In this document: one piece after another, positions 26,272 to 35,515 of the stretch
Layout: each line of letters starts with the position of its first letter
Numbering within the stretch: the first letter of the stretch is position 1
DNA from: Lysobacterales bacterium
Lineage (GTDB): Bacteria > Pseudomonadota > Gammaproteobacteria > Xanthomonadales > Ahniellaceae
Length of the DNA stretch: 64,000 nucleotides
Assembly (NCBI GenBank): GCA_016182785.1
Contig: JACPFU010000038.1
Location: forward strand, 29,378-93,377
Reading direction: 5' to 3'
Notes under the pieces: generated by a model
What the model was told of the DNA's origin: nothing
Databases searched by the model: none
The model's input: the letters and a program-made list of their open reading frames with translations, nothing else
Translations under genes and position numbers: made by a program

Positions 26272-27525
26272 ATGTTGCAACGGATCTGCTGGCGGCTCGC
26301 GACCGCGGCGCTTGTGCTCGCGACCGCGAACTTCGCATTCGCGCAACCGGTTTCCCAAGGTCGCCTGCTGGCGCCGGACGCGGTGGCTGGCAATGGCTTC
26401 GGCCGCGGCCTGGATGTGGATGGCGATGTCGCGGTGATCGCGGCGAGGACCGGGGTGTTGCCTTATGTGTGGGAGCGCATCGCAGGCGTCTGGCAGCCGG
26501 TGGCGCGGCTCGATCCGGGCGAAGACATCGGCACGGTGGCCTATGGCTATGCGGTCGCGGTCAGCGGCCAGCGCATTGCGGTCGGCGCACCGGAATCGCC
26601 GTCTGCAGGGCCGCGTCGCAGTTCGGTGCACGTGTTCGAGAAGGTCGACGGAAGCTGGGTCCATGCCGCCAAGCTCACGGTGACCGAGGCGCAGACCGAC
26701 GACTTCTTCGGCGGCGCGGTCGATCTCTCCGGCGACCGCCTGCTGGTCGGTGCCGAGGGGGCGCATCTGGGCATGGCGCAGGTGCAGGGCGTGGCCTACG
26801 TCTTCGCGAAGGGCCCATCCGGATGGGTGCTCGAAGAGAAGCTGTACGGCACCGACAGCACCACCTACGACAACTTCGGCAAGAGTGTGGCGATCGATGG
26901 CGACCGCATCGTCATCGGTTGCATCGGCGCCGACCATGGCCAGGGCGGGTCCTTCGATGGCGGCGCCGCCTACGTGTTCGAGCGCAGCGGCAACGACTGG
27001 TTGCAGTCGGCCAAGCTCGCGGCACCCGTGCCCGCGAGCAACGAGCAGTTCGGACGCAGCGTTGCAGTGTCCGGCGACACCATCGCCGCCGGGGTGCCGG
27101 GTGCGCGCGTGGGTTCGATGAACTGGCGTGGCGCGGTGGACGTCTTCGAGCGCGTGGCCGGCGTCTGGCAGCACCGTACACGCGTCGTCGCGAGCGACGG
27201 TCGCGAGAACGAGTACTTCGGACAAACCGGGCTGGCGCTGACGCCGAGCCGGTTGTACGTCGGATCGCCCCAGCACCAGATCGACGACCAGTGGCTGGGA
27301 TCGGTCTATGCCTATCGGCGCGACGGCGGCGGGCAATGGTTGCAGTCCTCGCGCTTCGAGGCCTACGACGGCGTTCCCGGACAGTCCTTCGGTGGCTGGA
27401 TCGGCGCGTCCAGCAACCACGTGCTGGTCGGCGCGCAGGGCCACGACCAGAGTCGCGGCGCGGTCTACGTGCTGTTCGACGGGCTGCTGTTCAAGGACGG
27501 ATTCGAGGCGCCTGCGGCACCCTAG
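26272..27525 (+). CDS. Secreted FG-GAP-like beta-propeller protein with DGFE tail
   Basis: 417 residues. A signal peptide (about 1-24, ending NFAFA) is followed by about six or seven repeats of the kind FGKSVAIDGDRIVIG and AAYVFER, typical of integrin-alpha/FG-GAP propellers. It ends LLFKDGFEAPAAP, so the D-G-F-E element stands six residues before the stop (two other proteins here end D-G-F-E or D-G-F-E-N). AAGGAAG before the ATG sets the start. Probably exported; binding partner unknown. Confidence 0.85.
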   Translation: MLQRICWRLATAALVLATANFAFAQPVSQGRLLAPDAVAGNGFGRGLDVDGDVAVIAARTGVLPYVWERIAGVWQPVARLDPGEDIGTVAYGYAVAVSGQRIAVGAPESPSAGPRRSSVHVFEKVDGSWVHAAKLTVTEAQTDDFFGGAVDLSGDRLLVGAEGAHLGMAQVQGVAYVFAKGPSGWVLEEKLYGTDSTTYDNFGKSVAIDGDRIVIGCIGADHGQGGSFDGGAAYVFERSGNDWLQSAKLAAPVPASNEQFGRSVAVSGDTIAAGVPGARVGSMNWRGAVDVFERVAGVWQHRTRVVASDGRENEYFGQTGLALTPSRLYVGSPQHQIDDQWLGSVYAYRRDGGGQWLQSSRFEAYDGVPGQSFGGWIGASSNHVLVGAQGHDQSRGAVYVLFDGLLFKDGFEAPAAP

Positions 27526-27582
27526 CCGCGCGCCCCCGGAGTCGCACGGGAGCATGGTTTCGGCGTTACAGTCCGGCGCAGC

Positions 27583-28863
27583 ATGAATGCCCTCCCCGCC
27601 AACTGGATCGAGATCGTGGACGCCTTCGGGGCCGGCGTCTACGTGTTGATGGCAGCAACGCATTTCGACCTCTGGTGGCATCGGCGGGATCGCCCGAGCC
27701 ACTTCTGGCTGGCGCTGTCCGCGACCGGGGCGCTGCTGGTGAACACCACCGGCGCGCTCGCGCGCGAACTCTCGCCCGATATCCCGCGTTTCCTCGCCGT
27801 CCTGAACATGCTTGGGGTTACGCTGGCACTGGTCAGTCTGTTCGAACTGGTGCAGACCGTCGGACAGCGCAGGTCGGGCCGCATCGTGCGCGGTCTTGAG
27901 CTCGCCGTATTCCTGCCGACCTTGGCGATGATGCTGACCGGTTCGGCCAGCGTGGCGCCGGCGCTGTATCTGCTGAGCCTCGGATTCCTCGTGGCCGCCC
28001 TGTTCCACGCGATCCGCGACGCAACACGCGGCGACCCGGAGGCGCGCACGCTCGCGACCGGGCTGGTGCTGCTGCTGGCCACGCTGATCTACGACGTGCT
28101 CTCGGAACTGCGCATCGTGGCGCGCATCGACGGCGCCCCGGTGCTGGGCTTCACCCTGCTGTTCCTGTCCGCGGCACGCGCGCTCAGCACGCGCTACGAC
28201 CGCGAGTACCGCGAACTGGTCGCGCTGCGCGCGGATCTGGAACAGCGCGTGGCGACGCGCACCGCGGCGCTCGGCGAGGCCAATCTGCAGCTCGGCATCC
28301 TGGCGCGCACCGACGCGCTCACCGGGCTCGCGAACCGGCGCAGCTTCGTCGAGCAGGTGAACGCGCTGGCAGCCGCGCATCGGGGCGCGATCCTGATGAT
28401 CGACATCGACCACTTCAAGCGCATCAACGATGGCCACGGCCACGATATCGGCGACGCCACGCTGCGCGCGGTCGCCGCCACCCTGCGCGACGCACTTCGT
28501 CCCGGCGACGTGCTGGCGCGCTGGGGCGGCGAGGAGTTCATCGCCTTGCTGCCGGATCGCGATCGCAGCGACGCGCTCGGTGTCGCCGAGTCGCTGCGCT
28601 CGGCGATCGCCGGAGTGGTGGTCGCGGTCGCCGACGGCACGCTCGCGCTCACCGCCTCGATCGGCGTCGCCACGCACACCGCAACCCAGGCGCTCGACGA
28701 CAGCATCCGCAACGCCGATCGGGCGCTCTACCAGGCCAAACAGCAAGGCCGCAACCGCGTCGTGGCGGCTGTGGAAGCGCATCCTTCACTTGATCGCTCG
28801 CCCGATCCAGTAGTTTGGTCGACGACGGTGGTGGGCGATCGCGAGAATCACGACTTGCGCTGA
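27583..28863 (+). CDS. Membrane diguanylate cyclase (GGDEF) with antisense-encoded tail
   Basis: 426 residues. About six or seven N-terminal membrane spans (1-205), a coiled linker (EYRELVALRADLEQRVATRT), and a GGDEF domain (about 235-395) with LTGLANRRSF and GGEEF at 315-319. An RPGD inhibitory-site motif stands exactly five residues before GGEEF, so product feedback is likely. The domain should end near NRVVAA; the last about 25 residues read through the 3' end of the convergent toxin gene (from 28786) and look unlike any GGDEF tail. Confidence 0.9.
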   Translation: MNALPANWIEIVDAFGAGVYVLMAATHFDLWWHRRDRPSHFWLALSATGALLVNTTGALARELSPDIPRFLAVLNMLGVTLALVSLFELVQTVGQRRSGRIVRGLELAVFLPTLAMMLTGSASVAPALYLLSLGFLVAALFHAIRDATRGDPEARTLATGLVLLLATLIYDVLSELRIVARIDGAPVLGFTLLFLSAARALSTRYDREYRELVALRADLEQRVATRTAALGEANLQLGILARTDALTGLANRRSFVEQVNALAAAHRGAILMIDIDHFKRINDGHGHDIGDATLRAVAATLRDALRPGDVLARWGGEEFIALLPDRDRSDALGVAESLRSAIAGVVVAVADGTLALTASIGVATHTATQALDDSIRNADRALYQAKQQGRNRVVAAVEAHPSLDRSPDPVVWSTTVVGDRENHDLR

Positions 28864-29085
28864 CTCGACGCGGAAGATGACATCGAACGGAAAGCGCTTG
28901 AGTCCGGCTTTGCGGATTGCCGGCGGTGTCACGACCGGATAACTCTCCGGCGAGGCGCATACGCACGCCATGATTGCCTCGAACTCGACCAGGTAGTCCG
29001 CGCCCAATCCACGCAGACGCCCTTCATAAAACGCGACCTCATCGAGATGCTCGCGCAGAGCGGCACGGTGGAAGCCGAAGTTCAT
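28786..29085 (-). CDS. RelE/ParE-family toxin
   Basis: 99 residues. The fold signature is present: [17 protein letters not shown] near the start, then [20 protein letters not shown] and HHRRRPNYW at the end, the basic core of ParE/RelE-type toxins. Such toxins block gyrase or cleave ribosome-bound mRNA; which one cannot be told. The start (ATG 29085) overlaps the antitoxin stop by four bases. The last 78 bases are antisense to the diguanylate cyclase 3' end. Confidence 0.88.
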   Translation of the reverse strand: MNFGFHRAALREHLDEVAFYEGRLRGLGADYLVEFEAIMACVCASPESYPVVTPPAIRKAGLKRFPFDVIFRVESAQVVILAIAHHRRRPNYWIGRAIK

Positions 29086-29306
29086 CGCAACAACAGACGT
29101 GCGGCGCTGCGCGCTTCCTCCGACGACACCGTGTCGGCCATTCCGCTGTCAATCTCGGCCGCTCGGCGCGCGGCTTCGCCATGCCAGGCCCTGGCGATCT
29201 CTTCCTCGCTCTGTTCCTCAAGACTGAGCAGCAGCTTGTGCGTCAGCGCGGCGCGCTCTTCAAGGGGCAAACGCAGGGCGGCTTCTTCGAGCGAGGTGGC
29301 ATTCAT
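29082..29306 (-). CDS. Antitoxin, addiction-module component family
   Basis: 74 residues. [20 protein letters not shown] and [13 protein letters not shown] match the small helical antitoxin family (TIGR02574-like) usually paired with ParE/RelE toxins. It precedes and overlaps the toxin, the standard order, and probably represses the operon through conditional cooperativity (family knowledge). Confidence 0.85.
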   Translation of the reverse strand: MNATSLEEAALRLPLEERAALTHKLLLSLEEQSEEEIARAWHGEAARRAAEIDSGMADTVSSEEARSAARLLLR

Positions 29307-29442
29307 GACGTCCGCTTCCTGACAGCAGTTGGGCAGGATTTTGGGCGATGCGAGCCCGCAATTCCAGCACTTCTGCGCTTGCCGCGGCGGGCTCCGCCGC
29401 AGGCGCGTCGGTCCGCCCCCCGGAGTTCGACAGGAACCGCAT
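29260..29442 (-). CDS. Doubtful small ORF coupled to the CpeT-like gene
   Basis: 60 residues, no recognised family. Its ATG overlaps the CpeT-like stop codon (TGATG), a coupling-type junction, and its end overlaps the antitoxin start in another frame. It is Ala/Arg-rich without a motif. It may be spacer read as an ORF; the 29307-29441 stretch otherwise holds nothing I can identify. Confidence 0.2.
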   Translation of the reverse strand: MRFLSNSGGRTDAPAAEPAAASAEVLELRARIAQNPAQLLSGSGRHECHLARRSRPAFAP

Positions 29443-30077
29443 CAGCGCGCTTGCTTCACGAATTCGTAGGGTCCGGCGGTGGCGCCCCAGACTTGTTTGC
29501 CGCTGGCGTCGAAGCCGCGGTCCCAGGAGTGGAAGCGACCGGCGACGATGGTGGCTTCCGAGGTGGCGTAGCTGGCGCCGCGCAGGTCGCTCGGGCAGCT
29601 GCGTTCGCCGGTGCGACCGACGTAGCTGCCATCGTCGCGGCGCTGCAGGCGCAGCTCGCAGCCGCTGCGCGGCAGCAGTTGCGCGGGATCGAGCGAATCG
29701 AGCTTGGCGGGGTCGTGCTGGGCGCCGACGAAGCGCAGCACATCACCCGGCAATTCGTAGACCTCGCTGACGACACCGTCGGCCTCGCCACGCAAGCGGT
29801 AGATGCGTTGGCGATACGGCTTGTCTTCGCTGCCGGCGATCGCCTGCTCGACATAGAGCCAGGGGCCATCGCTGCGATTGCTCCAGATCGGCCGCATCGA
29901 CAGCAGCACCTCGAAGTAGGCTGGGTCGCGTTCGGCTTGCGCGCGGCTGGAAAAATCACCGCTCAGATGCCCGAGCAGCTCGTCGAGCGAAGCGCGGGCC
30001 GACGTTGCGTCACGGGTGACGGCGCAGGCGGCGATCGTAGCGAGCAACACGACGACGAGCACGATACGACGGATCAT
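29442..30077 (-). CDS. CpeT/CpcT-like (DUF1001) lipoprotein
   Basis: 211 residues. The N-terminus MIRRIVLVVVLLATIAACAV is a lipoprotein signal with lipobox IAAC. The body (LLGHLSGDFSSRAQAERD, YFEVLLSMRPIW, GPWLYVEQA) matches the CpeT/CpcT beta-barrel family, whose cyanobacterial members attach bilins to phycobiliproteins. No phycobiliprotein is expected here, so the role is unknown, perhaps ligand binding in the periplasm. A GGAG site precedes the ATG. Confidence 0.8.
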   Translation of the reverse strand: MIRRIVLVVVLLATIAACAVTRDATSARASLDELLGHLSGDFSSRAQAERDPAYFEVLLSMRPIWSNRSDGPWLYVEQAIAGSEDKPYRQRIYRLRGEADGVVSEVYELPGDVLRFVGAQHDPAKLDSLDPAQLLPRSGCELRLQRRDDGSYVGRTGERSCPSDLRGASYATSEATIVAGRFHSWDRGFDASGKQVWGATAGPYEFVKQAR

Positions 30078-30213
30078 GGGATCTCCAGTCTGCGGACGCG
30101 GAACGCCGGCGCAATGCTTGCGCCCGGGCGCGGCGTTGGCAAGCGCCTCGGTTATGCTCGGCGCGGGCCCTCGCTCGTGTCGGGGGCAGTGCAACGAGGC
30201 GACGCCGTCCACC

Positions 30214-31788
30214 ATGAGCGCACTCTGGCAATTGACCGCAACGCAGTGGCTGCAGCGGCTGCTGCGCGGGGAGGTCTCGGCACGCGAGTCGGTGGACGCG
30301 CAGATCGCGCGCATCGAGGCGGTGAATCCGGTGATCAACGCGTTGGTCGTCGAGCGCTTCGCTGCGGCGCGCGCCGAGGCGGACGCCGCCGACGCCAGGC
30401 GCGGACGCGCTGCCGTGTGCGGGCCGCTGCACGGATTGCCGGTCAGCATCAAGGAATGCCTTGCCGTCGCCGGGACCGCGGCAACCGGAGGGCTGCTGCC
30501 GCGCAAGTCGGTGATCGACACCAGCGACGACCCGCATGTCGCCCGCCTGCGCGCGGCCGGCGCGATCGTGCTCGGCAAGACCAACGTGCCGCAATTGATG
30601 GCCTTCGTCGAAACCGAGAACCCGGTGTACGGACTGACGCGCAACCCGTGGCATGGCGAACGCGCCTGTGGCGGCTCGACCGGTGGCGAAGGCGCGCTGA
30701 TCGCCGCCGGCGGTTCGCCGCTTGGGCTCGGCACCGACATCGGCGGCAGCATCCGCGTGCCGGCGGCGTTCTGCGGCATCTTCGGGCTGAAACCCGGCAA
30801 CGGCCGCAGCAACGACGCCTGCGGCCTCGGCTTCTCGGCGGGGCAGCGTGCGATCGTCTCGCAGGCCGGCGTGCTGGCGCGCTGCAGCGCCGACATCGAA
30901 CTCGGCACGCGTGTCGTGTTCGGCGAGTTCGACGCGAACCGCAGCAGCGCTCCGCTGGCGGCACTCGCCGATCCGCGCCAGATCGACCTGGCGACGCTGC
31001 GGGTCGCGCTGTTCGAGACCGATGGCGTGTTCCCGGCGCATGCCGCCGGGCGGCGCGCGGTGCGCGAAGCCGCCGACCACCTGCGCACGCAGGGTGTGTT
31101 CGTCGAGGCCTGGACACCGCCACCGCTGATCGAGGCCCAGGAGCTGTTCTATCACCTGCTGTCGAGCGACCGTGGCGCCGAAATCCGCCGCCAGCTCGAA
31201 GGCTCGCCGGTGGACCCGCGCATTGCCCGGCTCAAGTTCTTCGCCTCGCGCGGACGCCTGTTCAACCACGCCGTCGCAGCGTTGCTGCGCGCGTTCGGAC
31301 AGATCAGCGCCGCCGAGATGCTGTCCTGCTTCGGCCACGGCGACACCGACCACTACTGGCGCAGCGTGATCCGTCGCCAGCAATTCGAGCAGCGCTTCCA
31401 CGCGCAGTTGCAGGCCGCCGGTTTCGATGCCGTGCTGATGCCCGCCTTCGGCACGCCGCCGTATCGGCACGGCCAGGCCGCGGACCTCGGCCTCGCGGGC
31501 ACCTACTCGTCGCTGTGGAATGTGCTCGGCTGGCCGGCCGGCATCGTGCCGGTGACGCGCATCCGCGCCGACGAAGCCGTCGGCCGCGCGACCACGCGCG
31601 ATCGCGCCACCCACGCTGCGCACCACTGCGAACGCGACGCCACCGGCCTGCCGGTCGCGGTGCAACTGGCCGCGCCGCCCTGGCAGGAAGCGCGCGTACT
31701 GGCACTGATGCAGGCGCTGGAGACGCACGTGCGGCCGACTCCGGACTTCCCATTGACCCCCATCGACCCTGCCCGGCCAGAATCATGA
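30214..31788 (+). CDS. Amidase-signature hydrolase, FAAH-like
   Basis: 524 residues. The Lys-cisSer-Ser triad is K80 (VSIKE), S155 (GGSTGGEGALIAAGG) and S179 (LGTDIGGSIRVPAAFCG). The spacings 75 and 24 equal those of mammalian fatty-acid amide hydrolase (K142/S217/S241), and the surrounding sequence is close to it. It probably hydrolyses a carboxamide; the substrate is unproven. The in-frame extension upstream to 30016 is antisense to the CpeT-like gene and is rejected. It overlaps DUF2721 by ATGA. Confidence 0.9.
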   Translation: MSALWQLTATQWLQRLLRGEVSARESVDAQIARIEAVNPVINALVVERFAAARAEADAADARRGRAAVCGPLHGLPVSIKECLAVAGTAATGGLLPRKSVIDTSDDPHVARLRAAGAIVLGKTNVPQLMAFVETENPVYGLTRNPWHGERACGGSTGGEGALIAAGGSPLGLGTDIGGSIRVPAAFCGIFGLKPGNGRSNDACGLGFSAGQRAIVSQAGVLARCSADIELGTRVVFGEFDANRSSAPLAALADPRQIDLATLRVALFETDGVFPAHAAGRRAVREAADHLRTQGVFVEAWTPPPLIEAQELFYHLLSSDRGAEIRRQLEGSPVDPRIARLKFFASRGRLFNHAVAALLRAFGQISAAEMLSCFGHGDTDHYWRSVIRRQQFEQRFHAQLQAAGFDAVLMPAFGTPPYRHGQAADLGLAGTYSSLWNVLGWPAGIVPVTRIRADEAVGRATTRDRATHAAHHCERDATGLPVAVQLAAPPWQEARVLALMQALETHVRPTPDFPLTPIDPARPES

Positions 31789-32255
31789 TCCCGAACCTCG
31801 GTACCCCCGGCATTGCCCATGCCATCCAGCTCGCGGTGGCGCCGGTGTTCCTGCTCTCGGGCGTCGCAGCGCTGCTGGCGGTGATCACCAACCGCCTCGC
31901 CCGCATCGTCGATCGGGCCCGCGACCTGGAGGCCGTGGCGCAGGCCGAAGGCGATGCCGGCCGCGATGCCCGCGCCGAGCTGCGCGTGCTGGCACAGCGC
32001 GGGCGCGTGGTCAGCCGCTCGATCGCGCTGTGCACGCTGACCGCGCTGCTGATCGCCGCGGTGATCGCGCTGATGTTCATCGGCGCGTTCTTTGCGTTCG
32101 ATGCCTCGGTGCCGGTGGCGCTGCTGTTCATCGCCGCGATGCTGTCGGTGATCGCCGCGCTGGCGCTGTTCCTGCGCGAAGTGCACCTGGCGCTGTCGAC
32201 GCTGCGCTTCGGCGGCGCCACCTTCGTCGAGCTCAGCCGCCGCGATCCGGATTGA
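31785..32255 (+). CDS. DUF2721 membrane protein
   Basis: 156 residues with three hydrophobic spans (about 12-35, 84-108 and 112-135) and a charged cytosolic loop (NRLARIVDRARDLEAVA) typical of DUF2721. Family function unknown. Its ATG overlaps the amidase stop by four bases, so expression is coupled. Confidence 0.8.
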   Translation: MIPNLGTPGIAHAIQLAVAPVFLLSGVAALLAVITNRLARIVDRARDLEAVAQAEGDAGRDARAELRVLAQRGRVVSRSIALCTLTALLIAAVIALMFIGAFFAFDASVPVALLFIAAMLSVIAALALFLREVHLALSTLRFGGATFVELSRRDPD

Positions 32256-32314
32256 CCGCGGTCAGTCACACGCATCGTGGCGGCGCTAGGATTCGATCGA
32301 CACCGGAATCCGCC

Positions 32315-34471
32315 ATGACCCGACCCGACCGCGTCCACGACATCGACAGCGCGCTCGCGCGCATCCTCGAACGCTGCCCGCGCGACATCGTCGCCGCCGC
32401 ACCGCTCGGGCTCGGCAAGCCCAATCGCCTGCTCAATGCGGTCTACCGCGCAGTACGCAACGACGCCAGCCGTTCGCTGCAGCTGTTCACCGCGCTGTCG
32501 CTGGCGCGGCCGCAGCCGAAGCCGGGACTGGAAGCGCGCTTCGCGCAGCCGTTCATCGAGCGCCACTTCGGGCCCGACTACCCCGACCTCGACTACGTGC
32601 TCGACCTGCGCGCCGGGCGCGCGCCGGCCAACGTCACCGTGCACGAGTTCTACTTCCAGTCGGGTGCATGGCTCGGCGTCGAGGCGGCGCAGCGCCACTA
32701 CGCCTCGATCAACTACACCCACGTCGCGCGCGACATGGCCGCGCGCAGTCCGACCCTGCTGGTGCAATTGGTCGCGCGCCGCGGCGACCGCCTCAGCCTG
32801 TCGTGCAACCCGGACGTCACCCTGGAACTGCTGGAACGCATGGCCGCGAACGGCCAGCCGCGGCCCTACGTCGTCGCCGTGGTGCATCCGCAGTTGCCGT
32901 TCCTCGGCAACGACGCCGAGGTGGGTCTCGATTTCGCCGACCTGCTGGTCGAGGACCCCGGCGAATCGCACCGCTTGTTCGCGTTGCCGCGCGAGCCGGT
33001 GTTGCCGAGCGAGCATGCAATCGGCCTGCACGCCGCCAGCATCGTCCAGGACGGCGGCACCCTGCAGATCGGCATCGGCGCGCTGTCGGACGCGATCGTG
33101 CACGCGCTGCTCTGGCGCGACCGCGACCCCGCTGCCTTCGATCGCAGCGTGCGCGCACTCGGCGCGCAGCGCAGCGAGCGCCTGCCCTACGAAACCACGA
33201 AGTTCGAGCGCGGCCTGTACGGCGCCAGCGAAATGGTGATGGACGGGTTCATGCACCTGCGCCGCGCCGGCATCCTGCGCCGACATGTATTCGACGACCT
33301 CGGTCTGCAGCAGGTGTTGAACTCGGGTGCGGTTCGCGAAACCGCGGACGCGTCGACGATCGACCGCTTCATCGAGGCCGGCTTGATTTCGATGCAGCTC
33401 GACCGCCCGAGCCTGGAATGGTTGCAGAAGTTTGGCCTGGTCGATGCCGGCGCGACGCTGGTTGACGGCGAACTGCGCTGGCCGGATGGCATGCGCAGCG
33501 GCGCCGACCTCAGCGACCGCGGTGCCCGGCGCATGCTGATCGAACACGTCCAGGGCAAGCGCCTGCGCGGCGGCCGCTATCTGCACGGCGCCTTCTGGCT
33601 CGGCACGCGGCTGCTGCAGGAGTGGCTCGGCGCGCTCGACGGCGAGGACTACGACGGCCTGTGCATGACCCGAGTCGCGCACATCAACCAGCTCTATGGC
33701 GGGCGCGAAGCGCTCGACATCGCGCAGCGTCATCAGCCGCGCTTCTTCAACACCTGCATGATGGCGACGGTGTTCGGCGCCGCGGTTTCCGATGGCCTGG
33801 CCGATGGCCAGCTGGTGAGCGGCGTCGGTGGCCAGTACAACTTCGTCGCGATGGCACAGGAGATCCCCAACGGGCGCTCGGCGCTGACCCTGCGCGCGAC
33901 CCGCGACAACGCCCACGGCACGCAGTCGAACATCGTCTGGAACTACGGCCACGTGACGATCCCGCGCCACCTGCGCGACCTGGTCATCACCGAGTACGGC
34001 ATCGCCGACCTGCGCGGTGCCACCGACGAGGAGTGCATCCAGCGCATGCTCGCGATCTGCGACGCGCGTTTCGTCGACGAGCTGGCGCGCACCGCCCGCG
34101 CCGCGGGCAAGCTCGCGCGCGACTACGTGATCCCGGACGCGGTGCGCCTGAACACGCCGCAGGGACTGCACGACCGCCTGCACGCCACCGGCGCGCTGGC
34201 CGAGTTGCCGAAGTGGCCGTTCGGCGCCGACTTCGACACGACCGAACTGCAGCTGATCCCGGCGCTGCGTCAGCTCAAGGCACAGACCGCGACCCGCATC
34301 GGCCGCATCGGCGCGATTGCCCATGCGTTGCTGCGCGCGCGCCGACTGCCGGCACACGAAGCCGCGCTTGCGCGCATGGGGCTCGCGGCTCCGGCCAGCA
34401 GCGAGGAGCGGCTCTACGTCAAGCTGCTGTGTGCGGCGCTCGACGCCAGCGCGGCGCCACACCCGCATTGA
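32315..34471 (+). CDS. Acetyl-CoA hydrolase/transferase family protein
   Basis: 718 residues, longer than the usual 430-650. The middle carries QIGIGALSDAIVHALLW, the CoA-transferase core, and LYGASEMVMDGFMHL; the C-terminal domain has GGQYNFVAMAQEIPNGRSAL and VITEYGIADLRGATDEE, the AcetylCoA_hyd_C signature. It should move CoA between acetyl/acyl groups or hydrolyse acetyl-CoA. The ATG at 32315 follows a 5' leader almost identical to that of dcp. Upstream in-frame sequence overlaps DUF2721 and is rejected. Confidence 0.85.
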   Translation: MTRPDRVHDIDSALARILERCPRDIVAAAPLGLGKPNRLLNAVYRAVRNDASRSLQLFTALSLARPQPKPGLEARFAQPFIERHFGPDYPDLDYVLDLRAGRAPANVTVHEFYFQSGAWLGVEAAQRHYASINYTHVARDMAARSPTLLVQLVARRGDRLSLSCNPDVTLELLERMAANGQPRPYVVAVVHPQLPFLGNDAEVGLDFADLLVEDPGESHRLFALPREPVLPSEHAIGLHAASIVQDGGTLQIGIGALSDAIVHALLWRDRDPAAFDRSVRALGAQRSERLPYETTKFERGLYGASEMVMDGFMHLRRAGILRRHVFDDLGLQQVLNSGAVRETADASTIDRFIEAGLISMQLDRPSLEWLQKFGLVDAGATLVDGELRWPDGMRSGADLSDRGARRMLIEHVQGKRLRGGRYLHGAFWLGTRLLQEWLGALDGEDYDGLCMTRVAHINQLYGGREALDIAQRHQPRFFNTCMMATVFGAAVSDGLADGQLVSGVGGQYNFVAMAQEIPNGRSALTLRATRDNAHGTQSNIVWNYGHVTIPRHLRDLVITEYGIADLRGATDEECIQRMLAICDARFVDELARTARAAGKLARDYVIPDAVRLNTPQGLHDRLHATGALAELPKWPFGADFDTTELQLIPALRQLKAQTATRIGRIGAIAHALLRARRLPAHEAALARMGLAAPASSEERLYVKLLCAALDASAAPHPH

Positions 34472-34553
34472 CCGCAATCAAGCCGCAGGCACGCGCATCC
34501 CGTAGAATGCGCGGCAGTCCTCCTTTGCGCGGCGCCCGCCGCGAAGCCACGGA

Positions 34554-35333
34554 ATGTCCTCGAACTTCATCAGCGAGCGCGTGCTCGACGTCCGTCATTG
34601 GACCGACGCCTACTTCAGCTTCACCGTCACCCGCGACGATGGCTTCCGCTTCGACAACGGCCAGTTCGTGATGATCGGGCTGATGGTCGAGGGCAAGCCG
34701 CTGATGCGCGCCTATTCGATCGCCAGCCCGAACTGGGAGGAACACCTTGAGTTCTTCTCGATCAAGGTCCAGGACGGCCCGCTGACCTCGCGCCTGCAGC
34801 ACATCCGCCCCGGCGACGAACTGCTGCTGTCGCGCAAGCCGACCGGCACGCTGCTGGTCAGCGACGTGCACCCGGGCCGAAACCTCTACCTGCTCGCGAC
34901 CGGCACCGGGCTGGCGCCGTTCCTCGCCATCATCCAGGACCCGGAGACCTACGAGCGCTACCAGCGCGTGATCCTGATGCATGGCGTGCGCAACATCGAA
35001 GACCTCGCCTACCGCGATTACCTGGAGCGCGAAATGCCGCGCCACGAGTTCCTCGGCGAACTGGTGCGCGAGCGCTTTCGGTACTACCCCGCGGTCAGCC
35101 GCGAGGACTTCCGCCACCACGGCCGCATCACCACCCTGCTCGACGATGGCAGCGTGCAACGCCATCTTGGCCTCGAACCGCTCGACCCGGCGCACGACCG
35201 CGCGATGATCTGCGGCAGCCCGCAGATGCTCGCCGACTTCCGCCGCATCCTCGACGCCCGCGGCTTCCACGCGGCGCCGCGCATCGGCACCGCCGGCGAA
35301 TACGTGTTCGAGCGCGCGTTCGTGGAGAAGTGA
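34554..35333 (+). CDS. fpr: Ferredoxin-NADP reductase
   Basis: 259 residues. FAD is held by LMRAYSIASPNWEEHLEF, NADP by LATGTGLAPFLAIIQDP and MICGSPQMLADF, and the protein ends EYVFERAFVEK as in bacterial subclass I FPRs. It moves electrons between NADPH and ferredoxin/flavodoxin and is often part of the oxidative-stress response. It is alone in its strand segment and convergent with the TonB receptor gene. Confidence 0.95.
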   Translation: MSSNFISERVLDVRHWTDAYFSFTVTRDDGFRFDNGQFVMIGLMVEGKPLMRAYSIASPNWEEHLEFFSIKVQDGPLTSRLQHIRPGDELLLSRKPTGTLLVSDVHPGRNLYLLATGTGLAPFLAIIQDPETYERYQRVILMHGVRNIEDLAYRDYLEREMPRHEFLGELVRERFRYYPAVSREDFRHHGRITTLLDDGSVQRHLGLEPLDPAHDRAMICGSPQMLADFRRILDARGFHAAPRIGTAGEYVFERAFVEK

Positions 35334-35364
35334 CCCGAACCCCTCGACGATCCGTCATCGCGAC

Positions 35365-35482
35365 GTAGGAGCGGCACTTTGCCGCGACCGGTGACGCGAT
35401 GCAATCGGCGCTCGCGATGTCGGCTGGTCGCGAAGACCGGACGCTGGCGCGCTACCGGTCGCGGCAGAGTGCGGCTCCTACA
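35365..35482. repeat. REP-like inverted repeat (GTAGGAGC core)
   Basis: The left arm (35365-35391, TAGGAGCGGCACTTTGCCGC then GACCGGT) and the right arm (about 35454-35481) are inverted copies with about 25 of 27 positions paired. The core resembles the extragenic palindromic elements common in xanthomonads and pseudomonads. It lies between the convergent fpr and TonB receptor genes, where it may also stabilise mRNA ends. The middle holds no gene. Confidence 0.75.
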
Positions 35483-35515
35483 CAAGCTCGGCGATGTTCT
35501 GTCGTATTCCGGAGT

